From NCBI GenBank assembly GCA_964020085.1, contig CAXHUQ010000601.1:62001-126000 (forward strand): DNA of 64,000 bases, given 5' to 3'. The translations under genes were made by a program, and so were the position numbers. The notes under the pieces are model-generated. The model saw only the letters and a program-made list of their open reading frames with translations. It made no database searches and was not told the DNA's origin. Source of the stretch: Micromussa lordhowensis. Taxonomy: Eukaryota > Cnidaria > Anthozoa > Scleractinia > Lobophylliidae. Positions 49,201 to 63,509 of the stretch are shown piece after piece (positions within the stretch are counted from its first letter, which is position 1; every line of letters starts with the position of its first letter).

Positions 49201-52200
49201 GTTGTCTATGATTGCACTTCAAGTGCATACTAATTAGGAGATGATGCGATTTGCGCCAGGGTTTTTTTGAAGCTTGTATAGTCGGCCTACTTTTTTGAGC
49301 ATTTTCCCTTGGTGCCCCCATGGAAAAATCTCAGAAAATGGCCGATTTAGGTCTCCTTGGCAAATTTGTCATAGCTCGGCTCTCCGGGCACTTATAGAGG
49401 CGCAGTTTGCAGCAAAAAGTTCGTCTATAATTGCACTTTAAGTGCACACTAATTAGGAGATGATGCGATTTGCGCCAGGGTGTTTTTGAAGCCCGTATAG
49501 TCGGCCTACTTTTTTGAGCATTTTCCCTTGGTCCCCCCTTGGCAAAATCTCAGAAAATGGCCGATTTAGGTCTCCTTAACAAATTTGTCATAGCTCGGCT
49601 CTCCGGGCACTTATGGAGGCGCAGTTTGCAGCAAAATGTTCGTCTATGATTGCACTTCAAGTGCATAGTAATTAGGAGATGATGCGATTTGCGCCAGGGT
49701 GTTTTTGAAGCCCGTATAGTCGGCCTACTTTTCTGAGCATTTTCCCTTGGTCCCCCCTTGGCAAAATCTCAGAAAATGGCCGATTTAGGTCTCCTTGGCA
49801 AATTTGTCATAGCTCGGCTCTCCGGGCACTTATGGAGGCGCAGTTTGCAGCAAAATGTTAGTCTATGATTGCACTTCAAGTGCATACTAATTAGGAGATG
49901 ATGCGATTTGCGCCAGGGTGTTTTTAAAGCCCGTTTAGTCGGCCTACTTTTTTGAGCATTTTCCCTAGGTCCCCCCTTGGCAAAATCTCAGAAAATGGCC
50001 GATTTAGGTCTCCTTGGCAAATTTGTCATAGCTTGGCTCTCCGGGCACTTATGGAGGCGCAGATTGAGGCAAAATGTTCGTCTATGATTGCACTTCAAGT
50101 GCATTCTAATTAGGAGATGATGCGATTTGCGCCAGGGTGTTTTTGAAGCCCGTATAGTCGGCCTACTTTTTTGAGCATTTTCCCTTAGTCCCCCCTTGGC
50201 AAAATCTCAGAAAATGGCCGATTTAGGTCTCCTTGGCAAATTTGTCATAGCTCAGCTCTCCGGGCACTTATGGAGGCGCAGTTTGCAGCAAAATGTTCGT
50301 CTATGATTGCACTTCAAGTGCATACTACTTAGGAGATGATGCGATTTGCGCCAGGGTGTTTTTGAAGCCCGTATAGTCGGCCTACTTTTTTGAGCATTTT
50401 CCCTTGGTCCCCCCTTGGCAAAATCTCAGAAAATGGCCGATTTAGGTCTCCTTGGCAAATTTGTCATAGCTCGGCTCTCCGGACACTTATGGAGGTGCAG
50501 TTTGCAGCAAAATGTTTGTCTATGATTGCACTTTAAGTGCATACTAATTAGGAGATGATGCGATTTGCGCCAGGGTGTTTTTGAAGCCCGTATAGTCGGC
50601 CTACTTTTTTGAGCATTTTCCCTTGGTCCCCCCTTGGCAAAATCTCAGAAAATGGCCGATTTAGGTCTCCTTGGCAAATTTGTCATAGCTCGGCTCTCCG
50701 GGCACTTATGGAGGCGCAGTTTGCAGCAAAATGTTCGTCTATGATTGCACTTTAAGTGCATACTAATTAGGAGATGATGCGATTTGCGCCAGGGTGTTTT
50801 TGAAGCCCGTATAATCGGCCTACTTTTTTGAGCATTTTCCCTTGGTCCCCCCTTGGCAAAATCTCAGAAAATGGCCGATTTAGGTCTCCTTGGCAAATTT
50901 GTCATAGCTCGGCTCTCCGGGCACTTATGGAGGCGCAGTTTGCAGCAAAATGTTCGTCTATGATTGCACTTCAAGTGCATACTAATTACGAGATGATGCG
51001 ATTTGCGCCAGGATGTTTTTGAAGCTCGTATAGTCGGCCTACTTTTTTGAGCATTTTCCCTTGGTCCCCCCTTGGCAAAATCTCAGAAAATGGCCGATTT
51101 AGGTCTCCTTGGCAAATTTGTCATAGCTCGGCTCTCCGGGCACTTATGGAGGCGCAGTTTGCAGCAAAATGTTCGTCTATGATTGCACTTCAAGTGCATA
51201 CTAATTAGGAGATGATGCGATTTGCGCCAGGGTGTTTTTGAAGCCCGTATAGTCGGCCTACTTTTTTGAGCATTTTCCCTTGGTCCCCCCTTGGCAAAAT
51301 CTCAGAAAATGGCCGATTTAGGTCTCCTTGGCAAATTTGTCATAGCTCGGCTCTCCGGGCACTTATGGAGGTGGAGTTTGCAGCAAAATGTTTGTCTATC
51401 ATTGACTTCAAGTACATACTAATTAAGAGATGATGCGATTTGCGCCAGGGTGTTTTTGAAGCCCGTATAGTCGGCCTACTTTTTTGAGCATTTTCCCTTG
51501 GTCCCCCCTTGGCAAAATCTCAGAAAATGGCCGATTTAGGTCTCCTTGGCAAATTTGTCATAGCTCGGCTCTCCGGGCACTTATGGAGGCACAGTTTGCA
51601 GCAAAATGTTCGTCTATGAGTGCACTTCAAGTGCATACTAATTAGGAGATGATGCGATTTGCGCCAGCGTGTTTTTGAAGCCCGTATAGTCGGCCTACTT
51701 TTTTGAGCATTTTCCCTTGGTCCCCCCTTGGCAAAATCTCAGAAAATGGCCGATTTAGGTCTCCTTGGCAAATTTGTCATAGCTCGGCTCTCCGGGCACT
51801 TATGGAGGCGCAGTTTGCAGCACAATGTTCGTCTATGATTGCACTTCAAATGCATACTAATTAGGAGATGATGCGATTTGCGCCAGGGTGTTTTTGAAGC
51901 CCGTATAGTCGGTCTACTTTTTTGAGCATTTTCCCTTGGTCCCCCCTTGGCAAAATCTCAGAAAATGGCCGATTTAGGTCTCCTTGGCAAATTTGTCATA
52001 GCTCGGCTCTCCGGGCACTTATGGAGGCGCAGTTTGCAGCAAAATGTTCGTCTATGATTGCACTTCAAGTGCATACTAATTAGGAGATGATGCGATTTGC
52101 GCCAGGGTGATTTTAAAGCCCGTATAGTCGGCCTACTTTTTTGAGCATTTTCCCTTGGTCCCCCCTTGGCAAAATCTCAGAAAATGGCCGATTTAGGTCT

Positions 52201-54532
52201 CCTTGGCAAATTTGTCATAGCTCGGCTCTCCGGGCACTTATGGAGGCGCAGTTTGCAGCAAAATGTTCGTCTATAATTGCACTTTAAGTGCATACTAATT
52301 AGGAGATGATGCGATTTCCGCCAGGGTGTTTTTGAAGCCCGTATAGTCGGTCTACTTTTTTGAGCATTTTCCCTTGGTCTCCCCTTGGCAAAATCTCAGA
52401 AAATGGCCGATTTAGGTCTCCTTGGCAAATTTGTCATAGCTCGACTCTCCGGGCACTTATGGAGGCGCAGTTTGCAGCAAAATGTTCGTCTATGATTGCA
52501 CTTCAAGTGCATGCTAATTAGGAGATGATGCAATTTGCGTCAGGGTGTTTTTGAAGCCCGTATAGTCGGCCTACTTTTTTGAGCATTTTCCCTTGGTCCC
52601 CCCTTGGCAAAATCTCAGAAAATGGCCGATTTAGGTCTCCTTGGCAAATTTGTCATAGCTCGGCTCTCCGGGCACTTATGGAGGCGCAGTTTGCAGCAAA
52701 ATGTTTGCCTATGATTGCACTTCAAGTGCATGCTAATTAAGAGATGATGCGATTTGCGCCAGGGTGTCTTTGAAGCCCGTATAGTCGGCCTACTTTTTTG
52801 AGCATTTTCCCTTGGTCCCCCCTTGGCAAAATCTCAGAAAATGGCCGATTTAGGTCTCCTTGGCAAATTTGTCATAGCTCGGCTCTCCAGGCACTTATGG
52901 AGGCGCAGTTTGCAGCAAAATGTTCGTCTATGATTGCACTTCAAGTCCATACTAATTAGGAGATGATGCGATTTGCGCCAGGGTGTTTTTGAAGCTCGTA
53001 TAGTCGGCCTACTTTTTTGAGCATTTTCCCTTGGTCCCCCCTTGGCAAAATCTCAGAAAATGGCCGATTTAGGTCTCCTTGGCAAATTTGTCATAGCTCG
53101 GCTCTCCGGGCACTTATGGAGGCGCAGTTTGCAGCAAAATGTTCGTCTATGATTGCACTTCAAGTGCATACTAATTAGGAGATGATGCGATTTGCGCCAG
53201 CGTGTTTTTGAAGCCCGTATAGTCGGCCTACTTTTTTGAGCATTTTCCCTTGGTCCCCCCTTGGCAAAATCTCAGAAAATGGCCGATTTAGGTCTCCTTG
53301 GCAAATTTGTCATAGCTCGGCTCTCCAGGCACTTATGGAGGCGCAGTTTGCAGCAAAATGTTCGTCTATGATTGCACTTCAAGTCCATACTAATTAGGAG
53401 ATGATGCGATTTGCGCCAGGGTGTTTCTGAACCTCGTATAGTCGGCCTACTTTTTTGAGCATTTTCCCTTGGTCCCCCCTTGGCAAAATCTCAGAAAATG
53501 GCCGATTTAGGTCTCCTTGGCAAATTTGTCATAGCTCGGCTCTCCGGGCACTTATGGAGGCGCAGTTTGCAGCAAAATGTTCGTCTATGATTCCACTTTA
53601 AGTGCATACTAATTAGGAGATGATGCGATTTGCGCCAGGGTGTTTTTGAAGCCCGTATAGTCGGCCTACTTTTTTGAGCATTTTCCCTTGGTCCCCCCTT
53701 GGCAAAATCTCAGAAAATGGCCGATTTAGGTCTCCTTGGCAAATTTGTCATAGCTCGGCTCTCCGGGCACTTATGGAGGCGCAGTTTGCAGCAAAATGTT
53801 CGTCTATGATTGCACTTCAAGTGCATTTTAATTAGGAGATGATGCGATTTGCGCCAGGGTGTTTTTGAAGCCCGTATAGTCGGCCTACTTTTTTGAGCAT
53901 TTTCCCTTGGTCCCCCCTTGGCAAAATCTCAGAAAATGGCCGATTTAGGTCTCCTTGGCAAATTTGTCATAGCTCGGCTCTCCGGGCACTTATGGAGGCG
54001 CAGTTTGCAGCAAAATGTTCGTCTATGATTGCACTTCAAGTGCATAGAAATTAGGAGATGATGCAATTTGCGCCAGGGGGTTTTTGAAGCCCGTATAGTC
54101 GGCCTACTTTTTTGAGCATTTTCCCTTGGTCCCCCCTTGGCAAAATCTCAGAAAATGGCCGATTTAGGTCTCCTTGGCAAATTTGTCATAGCTCGGCTCT
54201 CCGGGCACTTATGGAGGCGCAGTTTGCAGCAAAATGTTCGTCTATGATTGCACTTCAAGTGCATACTAATTAGGAGATGATGCAATTTGCGTCACGGTGT
54301 TTTTGAAGCCCGTATAGTCGGCCTACTTTTTTGAGCATTTTCCCTTGGTCCCCCCTTGGCAAAATCTCAGAAAATGGCCGATTTAGGTCTCCTTGGCAAA
54401 TTTGTCATAGCTCGGCTCTCCGGGCACTTATGGAGGCGCAGTTTGCAGCAAAATGTTTGCCTGTGATTGCACTTCAAGTGCATGCTAATTAAGAGATGAT
54501 GCGATTTGCGCCAGGGTGTTTTTGAAGCCCGT

Positions 54533-55189
54533 ATAGTCGGCGTACTTTTTTGAGCATTTTCCCTTGGTCCCCCCTTGGCAAAATCTCAGAAAATGGCCGA
54601 TTTAGGTCTCCTTGGCAAATTTGTCATAGCTCGGCTCTCCAGGCACTTATGGAGGCGCAGTTTGCAGCAAAATGTTCGTCTATGATTGCACTTCAAGTCC
54701 ATACTAATTAGGAGATGATGCGATTTGCGCCAGGGTGTTTTTGAAGCTCGTATAGTCGGCCTACTTTTTTGAGCATTTTCCCTTGGTCCCCCCTTGGCAA
54801 AATCTCAGAAAATGGCCGATTTAGGTCTCCTTGGCAAATTTGTCATAGCTCGGCTCTCCGGGCACTTATGGAGGCGCAGTTTGCAGCAAAATGTTCGTCT
54901 ATGATTCCATTTTAAGTGCATACTAATTAGGAGATGATGCGATTTGCGCCAGGGTGTTTTTGAAGCCCGTATAGTCGACCTACTTTTTTGAGCATTTTCC
55001 CTTGGTCCCCCCTTGGCAAAATCTCAGAAAATAGCCGATTTAGGTCTCCTTGGCAAATTTGTCATAGCTCGGCTCTCCGGGCACTTATGGAGGCGCAGTT
55101 TGCAGCAAAATGTTCGTCTATGATTGCACTTCAAGTGCATACTAATTAGGAGATGATGCGATTTGCGCCAGGGTGTTTTTGAAGCCCGT
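54533..55189. repeat. Three-monomer unit, copy 1 (657 bp)
   Basis: A trio of CTCCAGGCAC/AAGTCCATAC/GAAGCTCG, ATTCCATTTT and GTCGACC/AAAATAGCCG monomers. It recurs at 55190 and in part at 55847, a spacing of 657 bp. Block B has only the corresponding first trio and the start of the second, so the extra copies arose in B'. Confidence 0.82.
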
Positions 55190-55846
55190 ATAGTCGGCCT
55201 ACTTTTTTGAGCATTTTCCCTTGGTCCCCCCTTGGCAAAATCTCAGAAAATGGCCGATTTAGGTCTCCTTGGCAAATTTGTCATAGCTCGGCTCTCCAGG
55301 CACTTATGGAGGCGCAGTTTGCAGCAAACTGTTCGTCTATGATTGCACTTCAAGTCCATACTAATAAGGAGATGATGCGATTTGCGCCAGGGTGTTTTTG
55401 AAGCTCGTATAGTCGGCCTACTTTTTTGAGCATTTTCCCTTGGTCCCCCCTTGGCAAAATCTCAGAAAATGGCCGATTTAGGTCTCCTTGGCAAATTTGT
55501 CATAGCTCGGCTCTCCGGGCACTTATGGAGGCGCAGTTTGCAGCAAAATGTTCGTCTATGATTCCATTTTAAGTGCATACTAATTAGGAGATGATGCGAT
55601 TTGCGCCAGGGTGTTTTTGAAGCCCGTATAGTCGACCTACTTTTTTGAGCATTTTCCCTTGGTCCCCCCTTGGCAAAATCTCAGAAAATAGCCGATTTAG
55701 GTCTCCTTGGCAAATTTGTCATAGCTCGGCTCTCCGGGCACTTATGGAGGCGCAGTTTGCAGCAAAATGTTCGTCTATGATTGCACTTCAAGTGCATACT
55801 AATTAGGAGATGATGCGATTTGCGCCAGGGTGTTTTTGAAGCCCGT
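55190..55846. repeat. Three-monomer unit, copy 2 (657 bp)
   Basis: Second trio, with the added private variants GCAAACTGTTCG and CTAATAAGG in its first monomer. The monomer at 55847 shares both variants, and the one at 56285 shares only CTAATAAGG. This gives an order of events: the variants arose first, then 657-bp and 438-bp duplications spread them. Confidence 0.82.
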
Positions 55847-58800
55847 ATAGTCGGCCTACTTTTTTGAGCATTTTCCCTTGGTCCCCCCTTGGCAAAATCT
55901 CAGAAAATGGCCGATTTAGGTCTCCTTGGCAAATTTGTCATAGCTCGGCTCTCCAGGCACTTATGGAGGCGCAGTTTGCAGCAAACTGTTCGTCTATGAT
56001 TGCACTTCAAGTCCATACTAATAAGGAGATGATGCGATTTGCGCCAGGGTGTTTTTGAACCTCGTATAGTCGGCCTACTTTTTTGAGCATTTTCCCTTGG
56101 TCCCCCCTTGGCAAAATCTCAGAAAATGGCCGATTTAGGTCTCCTTGGCAAATTTGTCATAGCTCGGCTCTCCGGGCACTTATGGAGGCGCAGTTTGCAG
56201 CAAAATGTTCGTCTATGATTGCACTTCAAGTGCATACTAATTAGGAGATGATGCGATTTGCGCCAGGGTGTTTTTGAAGCCCGTATAGTCGGCCTACTTT
56301 TTTGAGCATTTTCCCTTGGTCCCCCCTTGGCAAAATCTCAGAAAATGGCCGATTTAGGTCTCCTTGGCAAATTTGTCATAGCTCGGCTCTCCAGGCACTT
56401 ATGGAGGCGCAGTTTGCAGCAAAATGTTCGTCTATGATTGCACTTCAAGTCCATACTAATAAGGAGATGATGCGATTTGCGCCAGGGTGTTTTTGAACCT
56501 CGTATAGTCGGCCTACTTTTTTGAGCATTTTCCCTTGGTCCCCCCTTGGCAAAATCTCAGAAAATGGCCGATTTAGGTCTCCTTGGCAAATTTGTCATAG
56601 CTCGGCTCTCCGGGCACTTATGGAGGCGCAGTTTGCAGCAAAATGTTCGTCTATGATTGCACTTCAAGTGCATTTTAATTAGGAGATGATGCGATTTGCG
56701 CCAGGGTGTTTTTGAAGCCCGTATAGTCGGCCTACTTTTTTGAGCATTTTCCCTTGGTCCCCCCTTGGCAAAAACTCAGAAAATGGCCGATTTAGGTCTC
56801 CTTGGCAAATTTGTCATAGCTCGGCTCTCCGGGCACTTATGGAGGCGCAGTTTGCAGCAAAATGTTCGTCTATGATTGCACTTCAAGTGCATACTAATTA
56901 GGAGATGATGCAATTTGCGCCAGGGTGTTTTTTATGCCCGTATAGTCGGCCTACTTTTCTGAGCATTTTCCCTTGGTCCCACCTTGGCAAAATCTCAGAA
57001 AATGGCCGATTTAGGTCTCCTTGGCAAATTTGTCATAGCTCGGCTTTCCGGGCACTTATGGAGGCGCAGTTTGCAGCAAAATGTTCGTCTATGATTGCAC
57101 TTCAAGTGCATACTAATTAGGAGATGATGCAATTTGCGTCAGGGTGTTTTTGAAGCCCGTATAGTCGGCCTACTTTTTTGAGCATTTTCCCTTGGTCCCC
57201 CCTTGGCAAAATCTCAGAAAATGGCCGATTTAGGTCTCCTTGGCAAATTTGTCATAGCTCGGCTCTCCGGGCACTTATGGAGGCGCAGTTTGCAGCAAAA
57301 TGTTCGTCTATGATTGCACTTCAAGTGCATTTTAATTAGAAGATGATGCGATTTGCGCCAGGGTGTTTTTGAAGCCCGTATAGTCGGCCTACTTTTTTGA
57401 GCATTTTCCCTTGGTCCCCCCTTGGCAAAATCTCAGAAAATGGCCGATTTAGGTCTCATTGGCAAATTTGTCATAGCTCGGCTCTCCGGGCACTTATAGA
57501 GGCGCAGTTTGCAGCAAAATGTTCGTCTATGATTGCACTTCAAGTGCATACTAATTAGGAGATGATGCGATTTGTGCCAGGGTGTTTTTGAAGCCCGTAT
57601 AGTCGGCCTACTTTTTTGAGCATTTTCCCTCGGTCCCCCCTTGGCAAAATCTCAGAAAATGGCCGATTTAGGTCTCCTTGGCAAATTTGTCATAGCTCGG
57701 CTCTCCAGGCACTTATGGAGGCGCAGTTTGCAGCAAAATGTTCGTCTATGATTGCACTTCAAGTCCATACTAATTAGGAGATGATGCGATTTGCGCCAGG
57801 GTGTTTTTGAAGCTCGTATAGTCGGCCTACTTTTTTGAGCATTTTCCCTTGGTCCCCCCTTGGCAAAATCTCAGAAAATGGCCGATTTAGGTCTCCTTGG
57901 CAAATTTGTCATAGCTCGGCTCTCCGGGCACTTATGAAGGCGCAGTTTGCAGCAAAATGTTCGTCTATGATTCCACTTTAAGTGCATACTAATTAGGAGA
58001 TGATGCGATTTGCGCCAGGGTGTTTTTGAAGCCCGTATAGTCGGCCTACTTTTTTGAGCATTTTCCCTTGGTCCCCCCTTGGCAAAATCTCAGAAAATGG
58101 CCGATTTAGGTCTCCTTGGCAAATTTGTCATAGCTCGGCTCTCCGGGCACTTATGGAGGCGCAGTTTGCAGCAAAATGTTCGTCTATGATTGCACTTCAA
58201 GTGCATACTAATTAGGAGATGATGCAATTTGCGTCAGGGTGTTTTTGAAGCCCGTATAGTCGGCCTACTTTTTTGAGCATTTTCCCTTGGTCCCCCCTTG
58301 GCAAAATCTCAGAAAATGGCCGATTTAGGTCTCCTTGGCAAATTTGTCATAGCTCGGCTCTCCGGGCACTTATGGAGGCGCAGTTTGCAGCAAAATGTTC
58401 GTCTATGATTGCACTTCAAGTGCATACTAATTAGGAGATGATGCAATTTGCGCCAGGGTGTTTTTGAAGCCCGTATAGTCGGCCTACTTTTTTGAGCATT
58501 TTCCCTTGGTCCCCCCTTGGCAAAATCTCAGAAAATGGCCGATTTAGGTCTCCTTGGCAAATTTGTCATAGCTCGGCTCTCCAGGCACTTATGGAGGCGC
58601 AGTTTGCAGCAAAATGTTCGTCTATGATTGCACTTCAAGTCCATACTAATTAGGAGATGATGCGATTTGCGCCAGGGTGTTTTTGAAGCTCGTATAGTCG
58701 GCCTACTTTTTTGAGCATTTTCCCTTGGTCCCCCCTTGGCAAAATCTCAGAAAATGGCCGATTTAAGTCTCCTTGGCAAATTTGTCATAGCTCGGCTCTC

Positions 58801-61800
58801 CGGGCACTTATGAAGGCGCAGTTTGCAGCAAAATGTTCGTCTATGATTCAACTTTAAGTGCATACTAATTAGGAGATGATGCGATTTGCGCCAGGGTGTT
58901 TTTGAAGCCCGTATAGTCGGCCTACTTTTTTGAGCATTTTCCCTTGGTCCCCCCTTGGCAAAATCTCAGAAAATGGCCGATTTAGGTCTCCTTGGCAAAT
59001 TTGTCATAGCTCGGCTCTCCGGGCACTTATGGAGGCGCAGTTTGCAGCAAAATGTTCGTCTATGATTGCACTTCAAGTGCATACAAATTAGGAGATGATG
59101 CAATTTGCGCCACGGGGTTTTTGAAGCCCGTATAGTCGGCCTACTTTTTTGAGCATTTTCCCTTGGTCCCCCCTTGGCAAAATCTCAGAAAATGGCCGAT
59201 TTAGGTCTCCTTGGCAAATTTGTCATAGCTCGGCTCTCCGGGCACTTATGGAGGCGCAGTTTGCAGCAAAATGTTCGTCTATGATTGCACTTCAAGTGCA
59301 TACTAATTAGAAGATGATGCAATTTGCGCCAGGGTGTTTTTTAAGCCCGTATAGTCGGCCTACTTTTTTGAGCATTTTCCCTTGGTCCCCCCTTGGCAAA
59401 ATCTCAGAAAATGGCCGATTTAGGTCTCCTTGGCAAATTTGTCATAGCTCGGCTCTCCGGGCACTTATGGAGGCGCAGTTTGCAGCAAAATGTTCGTCTA
59501 TGATTGCACTTCAAGTGCATTTTAATTAGGAGATGATGCGATTTGCGCCAGGGTGTTTTTGAAGCCCGAATAGTCGGCCTACTTTTTTGAGCATTTTCCC
59601 TTGGTCCCCCCTTGGCAAAATCTCAGAAAATGGCCGATTTAGGTCTCCTTGGCAAATTTGTCATAGCTCGGCTCTCCGGGCACTTATGGAGGCGCAGTTT
59701 GCAGCAAAATGTTCGTCTATGATTGCACTTCAAGTGCACACTAATTAGGAGATGATGCGATTTGCGCCAGGGTGTTTTTGAAGCCCGTATAGTCGGCCTA
59801 CTTTTTTGAGCATTTTCCCTTGGTCCCCCCTTGGCAAAATCTCAGAAAATGGCCGATTTAGGTCTCCTTGGCAAATTTGTCATAGCTCGGCTCTCCGGGC
59901 ACTTATGGAGGCGCAGTTTGCAGCAAAATGTTCGTCTATGATTGCACTTCAAGTGCACACTAATTAGGAGATGATGCGATTTGCGCCAGGGTGTTTTTGA
60001 AGCCCGTATATTCGGCCTACTTTTTTGAGCATTTTCCCTTGGTCCCCCCTTGGCAAAATCTCAGAAAATGGCCGATTTAGGTCTCCTTGGCAAATTTGTC
60101 ATAGCTCGGCTCTCAGGGCACTTATGGAGGCGCAGTTTGCAGCAAAATGTTCGTCTATGATTGCACTTCAAGTGCATACTAATTAGGAGATGATGCGATT
60201 TGCGCCAGGGTGTTTTTGAAGCCCGTATAGTCGGCCTACTTTTTTGAGCATTTTCCCTTGGTCCCCCCTTGGCAAAATCTCAGAAAATGCCGATTTAGGT
60301 CTCCTTGGCAAATTTGTCATAGCTCGGCTCTCCGGGCACTTATGGAGGCGCAGTTTGCAGCAAAATGTTCGTGTATGATTGCACTTCAAGTGCACACTAA
60401 TTACGAGATGATGCGATTTGCGCCAGGGTGTTTTTGAAGCCCGTATAGTCGGCCTACTTTTTTGAGCATTTTCCCTTGGTCCCCCCTTGGCAAAATCTCA
60501 GAAAATGGCCGATTTAGGTCTCCTTGGCAAATTTGTCATAGCTCGGCTCTCCGGGCACTTATGGAGGCGCAGTTTGCAGCAAAATGTTTGTCTATGATTG
60601 CACTTTAAGTGCATAGTAATTAGGAGATGATGCGATTTGCGCCAGGGTGTTTTTGAAGCCCGTATAGTCGGCCTACTTTTTTGAGCATTTTCCCTTGGTC
60701 CCCCCTTGGCAAAATCTCAGAAAATGGCCGATTTAGGTCTCCTTGGCAAATTTGTCATAGCTCGGCTCTCCGGGCACTTATGGAGGCGCAGTTTGAAGCA
60801 AAATGTTCGTCTATGATTGCACTTTAAGTGCATACTAATTAGGAGATGATGCGATTTGCGCCAGGGTGTTTTTGAAGCCCGTATAGTCGGCCTACTTTTT
60901 TGAGCATTTTCCCTTGGTCCCCCCTTGGCAAAATCTCAGAAAATGGCCGATTTAGGTCTCCTTTGCAAATTTGTCATAGCTCGGCTCTCCGGGCACTTAT
61001 GGAGGCGCAGTTTGCAGCAAAATGTTCGTCTATGATTGCACTTCAAGTGCATACTAATTAGGAGATGATGCGATTTGCGCCAGGGTGTTTTTGAAGCCCG
61101 TATAGTCGGCCTACTTTTTTGAGCATTTTCCCTTGGTCCCCCCTTGGCAAAATCTCAGAAAATGGCCGATTTAGGTCTCCTTGGCAAATTTGTCATAGCT
61201 CGGCTCTCCGGGCACTTATGGAGGCGCAGTTTGCAGCAAAATGTTCGTCTATGATTGCACTTCAAGTGCATACTAATTAGGAGATGATGCGATTTGCGCC
61301 AGGGTGTTTTTGAAGCCCGTATAGTCGGCCTACTTTTCTGAGCATTTTCCCTTGGTCCCCACTTGGCAAAATCTCAGAAAATGGCCGATTTAGGTCTCCT
61401 TGGCAAATTTGTCATAGCTCGGCTCTCCGGGCACTTATGGAGGCGCAGTTTGCAGCAAAATGTTCGTCTATGATTGCACTTCAAGTGCATACTAATTAGG
61501 AGATGATGCGATTTGCGCCAGGGTGTTTTTCAAGCCCGTATAGTCGGCCTACTTTTTTGAGCATTTTCGCTTGGTCCCCCCCTTGGCAAAATCTCAGAAA
61601 ATGGCCGATTTAGGTCTCCATGGCAAATTTGTCATAGCTCGGCTCTCCGGGCACTTATGGAGGCGCAGTTTGCAGCAAAATGTTTGTCTATGATTGCACT
61701 TCAAGTGCATACTAATTAGGAGATGATGCGATTTGCGACAGGGTGTTTTTGAAGCCCGTATATTCGGCCTACTTTTTTGAGCATTTTCCCTTGGTCCCCC

Positions 61801-62633
61801 CTTGGCAAAATCTCAGAAAATGGCCGATTTAGGTCTCCTTGGCAAATTTGTCATAGCTCGGCTCTCCGGGCACTTATGGAGGCGCAGTTTGCAGCAAAAT
61901 TTTCGTCTATGATTGCACTTTAAGCGCTTACTAATTAGGAGATGATGCGATTTGCGCCAGGGTGTTTTTGAAGCCCGTATAGTCGGCCTACTTTTTGAGC
62001 ATTTTCCCTTGGTCCCCCCTTGGCAAAATCTCAGAAAATGGCCGATTTAGGTCTCCTTGGCAAATTTGTCATAGCTCGGCTCTCCGGGCACTTATGGAGG
62101 CGCAGTTTGCAGCAAAATGTTCGTCTATGATTGCACTTCAAGTGCATACTAATTAGGAGATGATGCGATTTGCGCCAGGGTGTTTTTGAAGCCCGTATAG
62201 TCGGCCTACTTTTTTGAGCATTTTCCCTTGGTCCCCCCTTGGCAAAATCTCAGAAAATGGCCGATTTAGGTCTCCTTGGCAAATTTGTCATAGCTCGGCT
62301 CTCCGGGCACTTATGGAGGCGCAGTTTGCAGCAAAATGTTCGTCTATGATTGCACTTCAAGTGCATACTAATTAGGAGATGATGCGATTTGCGCCAGGGT
62401 GTTTTTGAAGCCCGTATAGTCGGCCTACTTTTTTGCGCATTTTCCCTTGGTCCCCCCTTGGCAAAATCTCAGAAAATGCCGATTTAGGTCTCCTTGGCAA
62501 ATTTGTCATAGCTCGGCTCTCCGGGCACTTATGGAGGCGCAGTTTGCAGCAAAATGTTCGTCTATGATTGCACTTCAAGTGCACACTAATTAGGAGATGA
62601 TGCGATTTGCGCCAGGGTGTTTTTGAAGCCCGT

Positions 62634-63509
62634 ATAGTCGGCCTACTTTTTTGAGCATTTTCCCTTGGTCCCCCCTTGGCAAAATCTCAGAAAATGGCCG
62701 ATTTAGGTCTCCTTGGCAAATTTGTCATAGCTCGGCTCTCCGGGCACTTATGGAGGCGCAGTTTGCAGCAAAATGTTTGTCTATGATTGCACTTTAAGTG
62801 CATAGTAATTAGGAGATGATGCGATTTGCGCCAGGGTGTTTTTGAAGCCCGTATAGTCGGCCTACTTTTTTGAGCATTTTCCCTTGGTCCCCCCTTGGCG
62901 AAATCTCAGAAAATGGCCGATTTAGGTCTCCTTGGCAAATTTGTCATAGCTCGGCTCTCCGGGCACTTATGGAGGCGCAGTTTGCAGCAAAATGTTCGTC
63001 TATGATTGCACTTCAAGAGCACACTAATTAGGAGATGATGCGATTTGCGCCAGGGTGTTTTTGAAGCCCGTATAGTCGGCCTACTTTTTTGAGCATTTTC
63101 CCTTGGTCCCCCCTTGGCAAAATCTCAGAAAATGGCCGATTTAGGTCTCCTTGGCAAATTTGTCATAGCTCGGCTCTCCGGGCACTTATGGAGGCGCAGT
63201 TTGCAGCAAAATGTTCGTCTATGATTGCACTTTAAGTGCATACTAATTAGGAGATGATGCGATTTCCGCCAGGGTGTTTTTGAAGCCCGTATAGTCGGCC
63301 TACTTTTTTGAGCATTTTCCCTTGGTCCCCCCTTGGCAAAATCTCAGAAAATGGCCGATTTAGGTCTCCTTTGCAAATTTGTCATAGCTCGGCTCTCCGG
63401 GCACTTATGGAGGCGCAGTTTGCAGCAAAATGTTCGTCTATGATTGCACTTCAAGTGCATACTATTTAGGAGATGATGCGATTTGCGCCAGGGTGTTTTT
63501 GAAGCCCGT
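62634..63509. repeat. Four-monomer tandem duplication, copy 1 (876 bp)
   Basis: Four monomers: GTTTGTC with TTTAAGTGCATAGT; GGCGAAATCTC with AAGAGCACAC; TTTAAG with GATTTCCGCC; CTCCTTTGC with ACTATTTAGG. The first two return at 63510 and 63729 with all marks intact, an offset of exactly 876 (4 x 219). Confidence 0.85.

Larger units (their letters stand above)
45078..51248. repeat. Array block A', diverged second copy of block A
   Basis: v1 monomers start at 45078, 46212, 46869, 47964 and 49278. 45078-45734 is v1-v4-v5, with v2 and v3 missing. A two-monomer lead-in (GATGCCATTTGC or GTTGCCATTTGC, then GCATAGTAATT with TTTTGAAGCTTG) precedes v1 at 45735, 46431 and 47526. From 47964 to 50372 the eleven monomers follow 1-2409 one for one at a constant offset of 47963, including the AAAATGGTTG monomer and GTTTAGTCGG. 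From 50811 the block runs into a GAGGTGGAG monomer that opens B', as block A does at 12700. Confidence 0.85.
51249..60226. repeat. Array block B', second copy of block B
   Basis: 41 monomers follow block B in order. 51249-52561 matches 12700-14012 at offset 38549 (GAGGTGGAG, GAGGCACAG with GAGTGCAC, GCACAATG, TGATTTTAAAGCC, GATTTCCGCC). 52562-52999 matches 14670-15107 at offset 37892. 53000-55408 matches 15327-17735 at 37673 (GAACCTCG, GCGTCACGG, GGCGTAC, ATTCCATTTT). 56723-57160 matches 18174-18611 at 38549 (TTTTATGCCC, GGCTTTCCGG). 58475-58912 matches 18612-19049 at 39863. 60008 matches 19269 (CTCTCAGGGC) at 40739. Each change of offset is a whole number of monomers. Confidence 0.87.
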